A stretch of 64,000 nucleotides of DNA from Citrobacter sp. Awk 4 (GTDB lineage Bacteria > Pseudomonadota > Gammaproteobacteria > Enterobacterales > Enterobacteriaceae): NCBI RefSeq assembly GCF_028069725.1, contig NZ_JANEWG010000018.1, positions 1 to 64,000 of the forward strand. Reading direction: 5' to 3'. The stretch's first letter is position 1. Each line of letters opens with the position of its first letter. The notes under the pieces were generated by a model. The model worked only from the letters and a program-made list of their open reading frames with translations. It was not told where the DNA came from and searched no databases. The translations under genes were made by a program, and so were the position numbers. Below, piece by piece: positions 55,802 to 64,000 of the stretch.

Positions 55802-57310
55802 TTAATCCAGGCTGACATGGTGTTTCATCACCCGCTTAAACAGTGACATCCGCGCCCGCATAAAACGGTTTTCCACCTTAAAACCGGCAAATTTGTTCAG
55901 GCCAATGCGCAACAGGCGATCGCGTCCCTGAATTGCGGCAGGCCAGCGTACCGGGCCGTGCAAAACATCACAGGTACGACTGGCGTGATGGGCGAAGCTG
56001 ACCCAATAATCCGCCACCTGCGATGCAAACGCCCGATCGTTTTCATTGGCATAATAGCGCGACGGTTCCGCCAGCATCAGCGTATCAAAAACATATGGCA
56101 CTTCATTGCCGTGCCATGCCCCTTTGGCATAAGTGGCATGCTCGCTTTCCGCGACATAATCGAACCAGTATCGCCAGCAGGGCTCGCCGACCCGCTGCTG
56201 CGCTTGCATAACCACATATCCGAGAGTAGTAAACGCCATATCCCGGCACACCTGGCGTCCCAGTTCTTCATCTCCTTTGACGCCGGGATACAACAGCTTG
56301 ATCAATCCTAATCCGAGTCGGCGCTCCCGGCGTAACTTTTCGATTTGCCCGGCGAGATCGACGCCAAACACCGCCATCACGCTGGCTTCATCGCTGTTTG
56401 AGCCAATCAGTACCGGCATGGGATGCTGTTTTCCCGCAAAAAAGACATCGAGCATCGGTTCCGGGAGCACCGCATCGCCAGAGATAGGCGTCGGTGCTAT
56501 TTTCAACGGCGCGCCGAGCGACCAAAAAGCATGGGCCGGAATCGCCCGTAACTGTTCGGCGGTGGCGTTTTGCAGACCAAAGTGCGCGGCCACGGCGACG
56601 CCCTTTTCAAGCGCACTTTCGCGTGGCGTATCGGGCAGCGTATACCCGCTCTGAATCATTGCCTTGTGAAATAGCCCTTTGGCACGCGGTGAGGCCATTA
56701 ATGAGAGGACGCTGCGCGCGCCAGCGGATTCACCAAACAAAGTGACATTCTGCGTATCGCCCCCGAACGCGGCGATGTTGTCCTGCACCCAACGAAGCGC
56801 CGCAATCTGGTCAAGCAAGGCAAAATTGTTCAGGCATTCGCCCTCTTCGCCCTCCAGCGCCGGATGCGCAAAAAAGCCGAGATGACCGAGGCGGTAATTG
56901 AGCGTGACGACCACCACCTCTCGTTTTGCCAGCGCTTCGCCATCGTAAGGCGGCAGACACCCGGAACCGATGGTGTAACCCCCACCGTGCAGCCACACCA
57001 TGACAGGTAATGGCCGGGTACGCGTCGCCGGGGACCAGATATTCAAATAGAGGCAATCTTCCGAAAAACGCCCCGGATCGCCGCCGCCAAGCGCTTTGCA
57101 ATATTCAATATCCTGCCAGCTTGCACAGGAAAATGCGTGCGCCTGCCGGACGCCCTGCCACGCAGGCGCAGGTTGCGGCGCACGCCAGCGCAGTTCGCCT
57201 GTCGGCGCCGCCGCATAAGGGATCCCACGCCAGAGATGGATGCCGCCTTGCGCGACACCCATAAGGTTACCCTGCTGCGTTTCCGCCAGCGGGAGGGAAG
57301 GGATTTTCAT
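55802..57310 (-). CDS. Type-B carboxylesterase
   Basis: Alpha/beta-hydrolase of 502 residues, carboxylesterase type B (PnbA-like) family. Nucleophile Ser195 in FGESAGARS, oxyanion-hole HGGG at 108-111, and family stretch SEDCLYLNIW at 83-92 are intact; no signal peptide, so cytoplasmic. Hydrolyses an ester of unknown nature. AGGAT precedes the start. It lies between opgD and ydcJ; E. coli K-12 lacks it there, while Salmonella has a comparable gene, so it is a lineage-specific neighbour. Ends 231 bases from the opgD start with its own promoter likely at about 57311-57358. Confidence 0.9.
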   Translation of the reverse strand: MKIPSLPLAETQQGNLMGVAQGGIHLWRGIPYAAAPTGELRWRAPQPAPAWQGVRQAHAFSCASWQDIEYCKALGGGDPGRFSEDCLYLNIWSPATRTRPLPVMVWLHGGGYTIGSGCLPPYDGEALAKREVVVVTLNYRLGHLGFFAHPALEGEEGECLNNFALLDQIAALRWVQDNIAAFGGDTQNVTLFGESAGARSVLSLMASPRAKGLFHKAMIQSGYTLPDTPRESALEKGVAVAAHFGLQNATAEQLRAIPAHAFWSLGAPLKIAPTPISGDAVLPEPMLDVFFAGKQHPMPVLIGSNSDEASVMAVFGVDLAGQIEKLRRERRLGLGLIKLLYPGVKGDEELGRQVCRDMAFTTLGYVVMQAQQRVGEPCWRYWFDYVAESEHATYAKGAWHGNEVPYVFDTLMLAEPSRYYANENDRAFASQVADYWVSFAHHASRTCDVLHGPVRWPAAIQGRDRLLRIGLNKFAGFKVENRFMRARMSLFKRVMKHHVSLD

Positions 57311-57358
57311 AACAATATCCTGATACTACGTCTTTCACATCCCAACAGGATACCGCGT

Positions 57359-58702
57359 TCAGAGCAGGCCGCAACGCCGCTTGCTGCGTTCTTCCGCCTC
57401 CTGGTACAACACAAACTCATCATAGACCGGACAACCTAATGCCTGCTCGAAGGCGTCACGGCTGGCATTACCGTGGCTGCGTGCCTGGGTTTCATTGCCG
57501 AGATTTGACTGAAAAATTCCCGCCGCGCTCACCGGCAGAAAATCTTCATAGGTAATGGGTTGCGCCACCACCCACCCACGCTCGATAAGCGGTTGCGGGT
57601 CATCTCCCGCATGGATCGCCTGACGATGCGCCTCGCCCGATGGCGTCAGGCGATAGCGAAACCAGGCCAGTCCTTGCTGGCGCAGGAGAAATTCGCTGTC
57701 GGGAAAGGATTTGAACACGTCCTGCAAATGGAGTTGGTGCGTGAGATTATCTTTACCGGTCCCGGCCTGTTGCAGCAGCGTGTCATACAGCGCCCGGCCT
57801 TTTGGCGTCAGCGCCACGCCGCGCTGTTCGATTTCACCAAACCTCGCCGAATGAGTTCCCTGCATTTCACCGGCAAACAGCACCGGCTCTTCCAGCGCTT
57901 TAAAACTGGTCTGGCGCAACAGAATCGGCACGTCGCGGCGCGGCGGGCCTTCAATCAAAACTTTGGGTTCGATTCCGCACTCCGGCATCATGGATTGCAC
58001 CCTATCGATGTCCAGCGTACGCGGCGTCAGGTGATTAATATGGCAACCGGGGAAACATACCACGTCAGCAATCAGGCGGTGTTCATTGTGCAACGCATGG
58101 TATGTCGCCTCATCGACCGTGGCATGGCGATGCCAGCGAAAAGTCTCCAGCGCTTCCTGAACAAACTCTCGCGCCTGAGCAAGGGTAAAACTGCCCTGTG
58201 CGTCAAATTCATCCAACAGTTCATGGCAACGCGGGGTAAAAATATCGCGCTTCGCCAGGATCTCTGCCGCTCGCTTTCTGAGACCTTCGTTCTCGATAAG
58301 CTCGAGTCGTAACAACGAAGTAAAGACGCGGAAAGGATTGCGGGAAAGTGAAGCATCATCAATGGGGCGAAAGGCGGTGGAATGCACAGGGACGCCCGCC
58401 TGGGAAAGATCGTAATAGCTCACAGGATACATCCCCATAATGGCGAACATCCTGCGCAGCGTGGAAAGCTCCTGCGCGGTTCCTACCCGAATCGCGCCGT
58501 GACGCTCCACGTTTAGCCGCGCCAGTTCATCGGCATTGGCCAGTTTTTCATGTAGCGTCGGATTATTTTCCAGTACCGACAGATTCACGTCAGCGACAAG
58601 TTCCAGCAATGTACCGTATTGCGGCACTTCCTGCTGGTACATTGCTGACATTGCCTGCGAAAAGTGTTCCCGAATCTCATCTGCCGTGATGGTGTTCGCC
58701 AT
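57359..58702 (-). CDS. ydcJ: YdcJ, DUF1338 2-oxoadipate dioxygenase-like
   Basis: Protein of 447 residues, same length as E. coli YdcJ, in the VOC-superfamily group with Pseudomonas HglS (2-oxoadipate dioxygenase/decarboxylase giving 2-hydroxyglutarate). Putative iron ligands are His68 in ERHGAIRVG and the His in HINHLTPRTLDID; Glu partner not fixed by eye. Conserved GPPRRDVPILLRQTSFKALEE. Substrate in enterics is unproven. Start at 58702 (MANTITADEIREHFSQ) matches the family, with GGAGG 11 bases upstream; a longer frame adds 17 residues. Divergent from the LysR gene ydcI and 48 bases upstream of the esterase. Confidence 0.93.
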   Translation of the reverse strand: MANTITADEIREHFSQAMSAMYQQEVPQYGTLLELVADVNLSVLENNPTLHEKLANADELARLNVERHGAIRVGTAQELSTLRRMFAIMGMYPVSYYDLSQAGVPVHSTAFRPIDDASLSRNPFRVFTSLLRLELIENEGLRKRAAEILAKRDIFTPRCHELLDEFDAQGSFTLAQAREFVQEALETFRWHRHATVDEATYHALHNEHRLIADVVCFPGCHINHLTPRTLDIDRVQSMMPECGIEPKVLIEGPPRRDVPILLRQTSFKALEEPVLFAGEMQGTHSARFGEIEQRGVALTPKGRALYDTLLQQAGTGKDNLTHQLHLQDVFKSFPDSEFLLRQQGLAWFRYRLTPSGEAHRQAIHAGDDPQPLIERGWVVAQPITYEDFLPVSAAGIFQSNLGNETQARSHGNASRDAFEQALGCPVYDEFVLYQEAEERSKRRCGLL

Positions 58703-59001
58703 AATGTCATGCCTCCAGTGAATATTACCTGGAGTGTAGAGAACGCTATTCACTCTGGGGGGAAGAATTTACGAAGTGTGATCTCGCCTGAATTCGTCCC
58801 TACCCCCCGCGTTTACCCCCTCCTCCTCAGATGGCCGACATGCGCCAGGTCGGTAAGCACATCGCAGAACGGTACAAAACATAAGCAAAACAAAACAGTT
58901 GTAACTCAAATGCTTTAAATGTTAATAATAATTTGCTAGCAGGTTATCAAAAACAAACAACTTTACTTGTCACCAACACTGCTCTGTTTTTAACATCTAT
59001 T

Positions 59002-59925
59002 ATGGAAAAAAATGGTTTGTTCAGTCAGCGCATTCGCTTGCGCCACCTTCATACTTTCGTAGCCGTCGCCCAACAGGGAACACTGGGGCGCGCGGCTGAA
59101 ACCCTCAACTTGAGTCAACCGGCGCTCTCCAAAACGCTTAACGAGCTGGAGCAATTGACCGGAACCCGTCTTTTTGATCGTGGACGCCTCGGCGCGCAAC
59201 TCACGCTGCCTGGCGAACAGTTTCTTACCCATGCAGTGAAAGTGCTTGATGCGCTAAACACGGCAGGACAGGCGCTGAACCGCAAAGAAGGTATCAACCA
59301 TGATGTGGTGCGCATTGGCGCCCTACCTACCGCCGCGCTGGGGATCCTCCCCGCTGTGATTGGACAATTTCATCAGCAACAAAAAGAGACGACCCTGCAA
59401 GTGGCGACCATGAACAATCCCATGCTACTGGCGGGTTTGAAATCGGGAGAGATCGATCTGGGGATTGGCCGAATGTCCGACCCGGAATTGATGAGCGGAC
59501 TCAATTATGAATTATTGTTTCTCGAATCTCTGAAACTGGTTGTGCGCCCCAACCACCCGTTGTTGCAGGAAACGGTGACGCTGAGTCGCGTAACGGACTG
59601 GCCGGTCGTTGTCTCCCCTAAAGGCACCGTCCCCCGGCAAAATGCAGAAGCCTTACTGCAAAGCCAGGGTTGTAAAATGCCTTCCGGCTGCATTGAGACA
59701 CTTTCAGCGTCACTTTCTCGTCAGCTTACCGTCGATTATGACTACGTTTGGTTCGTGCCTTCCGGCGCAGTCAGGGACGATTTACGTCAGGCGACGCTGG
59801 TGTCGCTGCCAATTCCGTCTCAGGGGGCCGGTGAACCTATCGGGATCCTCACCCGGGTCGATACGACCCTTTCCTCTGCGGCGCAAACGCTGATTTCAAC
59901 GATTCGCAAATCCATGCCTCTCTGA
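59002..59925 (+). CDS. ydcI: YdcI, LysR-family regulator
   Basis: LysR-type transcription regulator of 307 residues. Helix-turn-helix at about 12-65 (LGRAAETLNLSQPALSKTLN); substrate-binding domain from about 93. E. coli and Salmonella YdcI affect acid-stress resistance and are RpoS-related. Start at 59002 (MEKNGLFSQRIRLRHLHTF) fits the family; no strong Shine-Dalgarno is visible. Divergent from ydcJ across 299 bases, a typical LysR-target arrangement, so ydcJ is a plausible target. Confidence 0.95.
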   Translation: MEKNGLFSQRIRLRHLHTFVAVAQQGTLGRAAETLNLSQPALSKTLNELEQLTGTRLFDRGRLGAQLTLPGEQFLTHAVKVLDALNTAGQALNRKEGINHDVVRIGALPTAALGILPAVIGQFHQQQKETTLQVATMNNPMLLAGLKSGEIDLGIGRMSDPELMSGLNYELLFLESLKLVVRPNHPLLQETVTLSRVTDWPVVVSPKGTVPRQNAEALLQSQGCKMPSGCIETLSASLSRQLTVDYDYVWFVPSGAVRDDLRQATLVSLPIPSQGAGEPIGILTRVDTTLSSAAQTLISTIRKSMPL

Positions 59926-59968
59926 CCCCTTCGCGTTGCCGTCACCCGGCCCGTCATTAGCAGAAAGT

Positions 59969-59991
59969 CAGGCCGGGTCAACCCCGGCCTG
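59969..59991. terminator. Hairpin between ydcI and trg
   Basis: 9-bp perfect stem (59969-59977 with 59983-59991), five-base loop, between convergent ydcI and trg stops. No T-run on either strand. Confidence 0.6.
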
Positions 59992-59995
59992 TTGC

Positions 59996-61669
59996 TTAGA
60001 ACGTTTCCCAGTTATCGACATTTGGTGTGGCGGGTTGCGGTGAATACGCCCCCGGCGCGGTTTTGCTCCGGCTTTCGGAGCGCAAACGAAACGTCCCTAC
60101 GGCATCGGTTAATCGGGCGGCCTGCGCCTCCAGAGAGGCGGCCGCAGCAGACGCCTCTTCAACCAGCGACGCGTTTTGCTGCGTCACTTTATCCATCTCT
60201 GAAATGGCCTGGCTGACCTGCACAATACCGCGGCTCTGTTCATCCGAAGCGGCGGCGATGTTCAGCATAATATCGGTAACGCGTTTAACAGCCTCAACAA
60301 TCTCCGTCATCGTTTCGCCCGCCGCCACCACTTCGCCCGACCCCTGCTCGGTAAGCCTGACCGACTCGCTGATCAGTCCTTCAATCTCTTTCGCCGCTTG
60401 CGCACTGAGACTGGCAAGGGTGCGGACTTCACTGGCGACCACGGCAAATCCGCGCCCCTGTTCACCCGCGCGTGCAGCCTCCACGGCGGCATTCAACGCC
60501 AGAATATTGGTCTGGAACGCAATACTGTTGATAACCGCCGTGATTTCGGAAATCTTCTTCGAACTGGAGGAGATATTGCCCATCGTTTTCACCACGCCAG
60601 AAACCATCTGGCCGCCCCGACTGGCTTTGTCTGAGGCGTCTTCCGCCAGTTTGCTGGCATGATGCGCGTTATCGGCATTTTGTTTCACGGTCGCGGTTAA
60701 CTCCTCCATGCTGGCGGCCGTCTGTTCTATCGCAGCCGCCTGTTGTTCCGTACGTGAAGAGAGGTCGGCGTTACCCGCCGAAATTTCACTGGTGCCGCGA
60801 TAGATCTCTTCCGTCCCCTGGCGGACCGTGCCAACGGTCCGCACCAGCGCGTGCTGCATTTTTTGCAGATGACGGCTCAGGCGACCAATTTCACTGCCTC
60901 CGGCGAGATCATCCTGTAGGGTCAAATCACCGGAGGCAATCTGTTCGATACGTCGGGCAGCACGTTGCAACGGCTGAATCACGGTGCGACGTAGCACGAT
61001 AAACGTCATCAAAGTCAGGACCAGCGCCAGCGCAAATGCGCCAATCATAAACATCAGCCCCAGTTGGCTGCGCTGGTGCGCCTGAGCACTCAGCCGGTTT
61101 GCGCGTTCAGCACGCAGTTCAACCGCGTGTTGCAAGGTGGTGTTATACGCGCTGTCCAGCGGTCGAGCCTGTTCGTTTTCATGGTTGATGATGGCTTCAA
61201 ACATGCCATTTTTGGCGTATTTAAGCATCGGCTGCAAACCGTCGATATAGGCGGTAAATCGGGCGCGCAACGCGTCATCCAGCGCTTCATCGGCGGGCGT
61301 TTTCACGGCTCGCGCCATCCAGGCGTTAAACCCCTCCTGCGCCAATTTGATGCGTGTTTCCGCCTCATTGATGTTCGCTTTCATGTCTGCCATTTCAGCT
61401 ATACGGCTGGCGGCGCCAGCATGGATCAGACTGATACGTGCGGTTCGCAGGTGGTCAGCACTACTGGATAGTCCCATGCGCACCTGTATTTCATCCGTTA
61501 CATCGCGTAGGTCGCAGTCTGCCTGCAACAGAAAATAGCCTGCCAGCCCCGAACTGAGCGCGAACAAAAGCAGGATGCCACCGAGAATGGAGGAAAACAG
61601 CGGAACCAGCCGGATATGATGCAAAAAGCCCAGCTTATGCGGTGCCTGCATCGATGATGTATTGTCCAT
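59996..61669 (-). CDS. trg: Trg-type methyl-accepting chemoreceptor
   Basis: Transmembrane chemoreceptor of 557 residues. N-terminal [19 protein letters not shown] with TM1, a periplasmic four-helix domain (about 40-200) related to E. coli Trg (ribose/galactose through RbsB and MglB), TM2 at about 202-222, HAMP, and a long cytoplasmic coiled coil with the hairpin [20 protein letters not shown] and methylation helices. It ends NVDNWETF: the CheR/CheB-binding NWETF pentapeptide, which E. coli Trg lacks. Start at 61669 ([15 protein letters not shown]). The ligand-domain sequence has diverged, so the attractant could differ. Confidence 0.92.
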   Translation of the reverse strand: MDNTSSMQAPHKLGFLHHIRLVPLFSSILGGILLLFALSSGLAGYFLLQADCDLRDVTDEIQVRMGLSSSADHLRTARISLIHAGAASRIAEMADMKANINEAETRIKLAQEGFNAWMARAVKTPADEALDDALRARFTAYIDGLQPMLKYAKNGMFEAIINHENEQARPLDSAYNTTLQHAVELRAERANRLSAQAHQRSQLGLMFMIGAFALALVLTLMTFIVLRRTVIQPLQRAARRIEQIASGDLTLQDDLAGGSEIGRLSRHLQKMQHALVRTVGTVRQGTEEIYRGTSEISAGNADLSSRTEQQAAAIEQTAASMEELTATVKQNADNAHHASKLAEDASDKASRGGQMVSGVVKTMGNISSSSKKISEITAVINSIAFQTNILALNAAVEAARAGEQGRGFAVVASEVRTLASLSAQAAKEIEGLISESVRLTEQGSGEVVAAGETMTEIVEAVKRVTDIMLNIAAASDEQSRGIVQVSQAISEMDKVTQQNASLVEEASAAAASLEAQAARLTDAVGTFRLRSESRSKTAPGAYSPQPATPNVDNWETF

Positions 61670-61810
61670 GACCGTCGACTCTCTTGTAGGTGAATGCGCA
61701 AAAAACACGCCCGTGAGAGGATCATCGGCATCTCCCGACAATTGCTTACCCTGAAAAGCGCCATGCTCGTCACATTTCAGAACAATTCATTCCGGAAAAT
61801 TCAGGAAAGT

Positions 61811-61832
61811 GCCAGCGGCAGATACCGCTGGC
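61811..61832 (-). terminator. Hairpin after frmA
   Basis: 8-bp perfect stem (61811-61818 with 61825-61832) lying 7 bases after the frmA stop on the minus strand. Downstream is only moderately U-rich. Confidence 0.6.
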
Positions 61833-61839
61833 GGAGTGC

Positions 61840-63266
<1,427 letters not shown>

Positions 63267-63276
63267 ACGCCCTCCA

Positions 63277-63296
63277 TACTATAGGGGGGTATAGTA
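63277..63296. promoter_or_regulatory. FrmR operator
   Basis: TACTATA (63277-63283), GGGGGG (63284-63289), TATAGTA (63290-63296): a perfect 7-6-7 palindrome of the A/T-flanked G-tract type bound by RcnR/FrmR proteins. It lies just before the frmR start and presumably overlaps the promoter. Confidence 0.88.
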
Positions 63297-63376
63297 ACAA
63301 CTTTTGTTAGCCGCTGTAAAACGATGACGTGATGAATGGATAGTTCATGTGAATAATACAGCGGGAGATACACACA

Positions 63377-63413
63377 AAACCCCGAATCGTCAGGTGGCCT
63401 GGTTTCGGGGTTT
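63377..63413. terminator. Bidirectional terminator after small cysteine protein
   Basis: 10-bp outer stem (63377-63386 with 63404-63413) with a small inner hairpin in the loop, flanked by T-rich tracts on both strands. It lies 35 bases beyond the minus-strand hypothetical gene and insulates frmRA. Confidence 0.85.
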
Positions 63414-63447
63414 CTTTCACGCAGGCAGCGTATTGCCTGGCGGTGGT

Positions 63448-63660
63448 TTAATGATGCCGGTATTCTCCGGCACTGTGTTGCGGCCCAATGCGTCCTGCTT
63501 CAATTAAAATTTCTTCGATAAGCTCTTCAAGGCACTCTTTTCCGTGTTTGTCGCAAACCAGATGCACTTGTCTGCAGATCTCATCCCCCTTCATACCATC
63601 ACACAGCGCCGATTTCAGCATGAGCGTCGCCCAGCGTCGGGCTTCAGAGTGAGTCAGCAT
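63448..63660 (-). CDS. Hypothetical 70-residue cysteine-containing protein
   Basis: Not recognised. Protein of 70 residues with a strong GGGAGGGG ribosome site and its own terminator, so very probably real. Helical, acidic in the second half (CLEELIEEILIEAG), no signal or membrane segment. Four Cys at 20, 29, 36, 43 (the last three seven apart) and His at 33 and 39 could bind a metal or be redox-active; this is speculation. Ends GEYRHH. A comparable small gene of unknown function lies near frmA in Salmonella, to my recollection. Divergent from the RydC promoter. Confidence 0.78.
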   Translation of the reverse strand: MLTHSEARRWATLMLKSALCDGMKGDEICRQVHLVCDKHGKECLEELIEEILIEAGRIGPQHSAGEYRHH

Positions 63661-63777
63661 AACCCCTCCCGATATCTATATCCTTTTAAGCGTAGTTCGC
63701 AGAACAGGCTTTATCCATGTTTAGAGCAAGGATAATGGACCGTGTATGGCGTGCCTGTCAGCCAATTACCAAACCCG

Positions 63778-63806
63778 TTTGTATTCATCATACAAATGAA
63801 TATAAT
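63778..63806 (+). promoter_or_regulatory. RydC sigma-70 promoter
   Basis: Perfect -10 TATAAT at 63801-63806 ends 5 bases before the RydC 5' end at 63812. A TTTGTA/TTGTAT sequence at 63778-63784 is the probable -35, with a spacing of 16-17 bases. Confidence 0.82.
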
Positions 63807-63811
63807 ATCCG

Positions 63812-63875
63812 CTTCCGATGTAGACCCGTTTTTTTCACCTGCGTACGGGTCTGGTTAGACGCAGGTGCTTTCTCT
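63812..63875 (+). ncRNA. rydC: RydC small regulatory RNA
   Basis: About 64-nt Hfq-dependent small RNA. The 5' end CUUCCGAUGUAGACCCG is the same as E. coli RydC. Two interleaved helices form the known pseudoknot: AGACCCGT (63822-63829) with ACGGGTCT (63845-63852), and CACCTGCGT (63836-63844) with ACGCAGGTG (63859-63867). Compensatory differences from E. coli preserve the pairs. RydC activates cfa mRNA and represses yejABEF and csgD in enterics by its 5' seed. It sits between the small cysteine gene and cybB, as expected for the cybB neighbourhood. Confidence 0.95.
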
Positions 63876-63885
63876 CCCCCGTACA

Positions 63886-63910
63886 AAGAAAAAACCCCGC
63901 AAAGGCGGGG
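63886..63910 (-). terminator. cybB intrinsic terminator
   Basis: Six-bp stem CCCCGC (63895-63900) with GCGGGG (63905-63910), followed on the minus strand by a U-run (complement of 63889-63894). It starts 12 bases past the cybB stop codon. Confidence 0.85.
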
Positions 63911-63922
63911 CGATGAGTGACG

Positions 63923-64000
63923 TCAGGAACGTTTACGCGGCATCATGCGCAACAGCGTATTGTCTTTCCAGAAATAGTGGTGCATCAGCGCGGCGCCAGC
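63923..64000 (-). CDS. cybB: Cytochrome b561 CybB, 3' end only
   Basis: Only the last 25 codons are in the window, reading AGAALMHHYFWKDNTLLRMM... and ending KRS before TGA. This is almost identical to the C-terminus of E. coli CybB, a di-haem b cytochrome of the inner membrane. The HHYF histidine pair is close to the terminal haem-ligand region. Beginning lies beyond the window edge. Its position next to RydC agrees with E. coli. Confidence 0.92.
   Translation of the reverse strand, partial: AGAALMHHYFWKDNTLLRMMPRKRS

Noticed and set aside
57560-58312. 250-codon plus-strand open frame inside ydcJ
   Set aside because: Shadow of ydcJ, which matches its E. coli homologue throughout.

Overview
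The window is chromosomal DNA of a member of the Enterobacteriaceae, most likely Citrobacter or a close relative. Almost every gene has a recognisable E. coli K-12 counterpart in the yddE-to-cybB segment, lying here in inverted orientation. The left end carries the ompD-GFA protein-smvA-smvR-narUZYWV order familiar from Salmonella, and srfABC is also shared with Salmonella. The Salmonella effector and accessory genes known from this part of that genome (for example sifB, pqaA) are absent, while ydcSTUV-patD is present, which favours Citrobacter. The genus is inferred from recalled gene content and order, not from a database search.

Layout. 1-4000: OmpD-type porin, a zinc-binding GFA-family protein, and the divergent drug-efflux pair smvA/smvR with a duplicated operator. 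4165-12246: narU and the complete second nitrate reductase narZYWV, translationally coupled throughout. 12324-18736: metabolic and detoxification genes (yddE, nhoA, yddH, pptA, yncG), a membrane diguanylate cyclase, and asparagine permease ansP. 18817-21156: a small lipoprotein, yncE under a Fur-box candidate, and the GntR regulator mcbR. 21546-25279: a 1124-residue AIDA/pertactin-type autotransporter followed by AT-rich DNA, the most likely acquired segment. 25280-27096: an XRE-cupin regulator divergent from mnaT-ydcZ, with a palindrome over its start codon, then ydcY.

27334-33765 is the three-gene srfABC operon, the least understood system here. It encodes a predicted single-pass inner-membrane protein with a cysteine-bearing periplasmic tail (SrfA), a large actin/Hsp70-fold protein (SrfB) and a protein with a degenerate P-loop (SrfC). 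33804-41467: small membrane proteins OrtT and YncL, the spermidine/putrescine-type ABC operon ydcSTUV-patD, and the MocR regulator ydcR. 41583-45405: toxin-antitoxin hicAB, a cyanide-insensitive-type cytochrome bd operon with its 42-residue accessory subunit, and yncJ. 45409-50040: rRNA hydroxylase rlhA, sutR/ydcO with repeated operator sequences, and lipoprotein ydcL. 50208-55570: tehAB, ydcK, rimL, ydcH and the glucan-biosynthesis gene opgD. 55802-59925: a type-B carboxylesterase and the divergent ydcJ/ydcI pair.

59996-64000: a Trg-type chemoreceptor that, unlike E. coli Trg, ends in the CheR/CheB-tethering pentapeptide; the formaldehyde-detoxification pair frmRA with its G-tract operator; a small cysteine-rich unknown protein; the pseudoknotted small RNA RydC with its promoter; and the 3' end of cybB. 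I saw no tRNA, rRNA, insertion sequence, prophage or CRISPR array. Small-scale signals (operators, hairpins, start codons) were read by eye.
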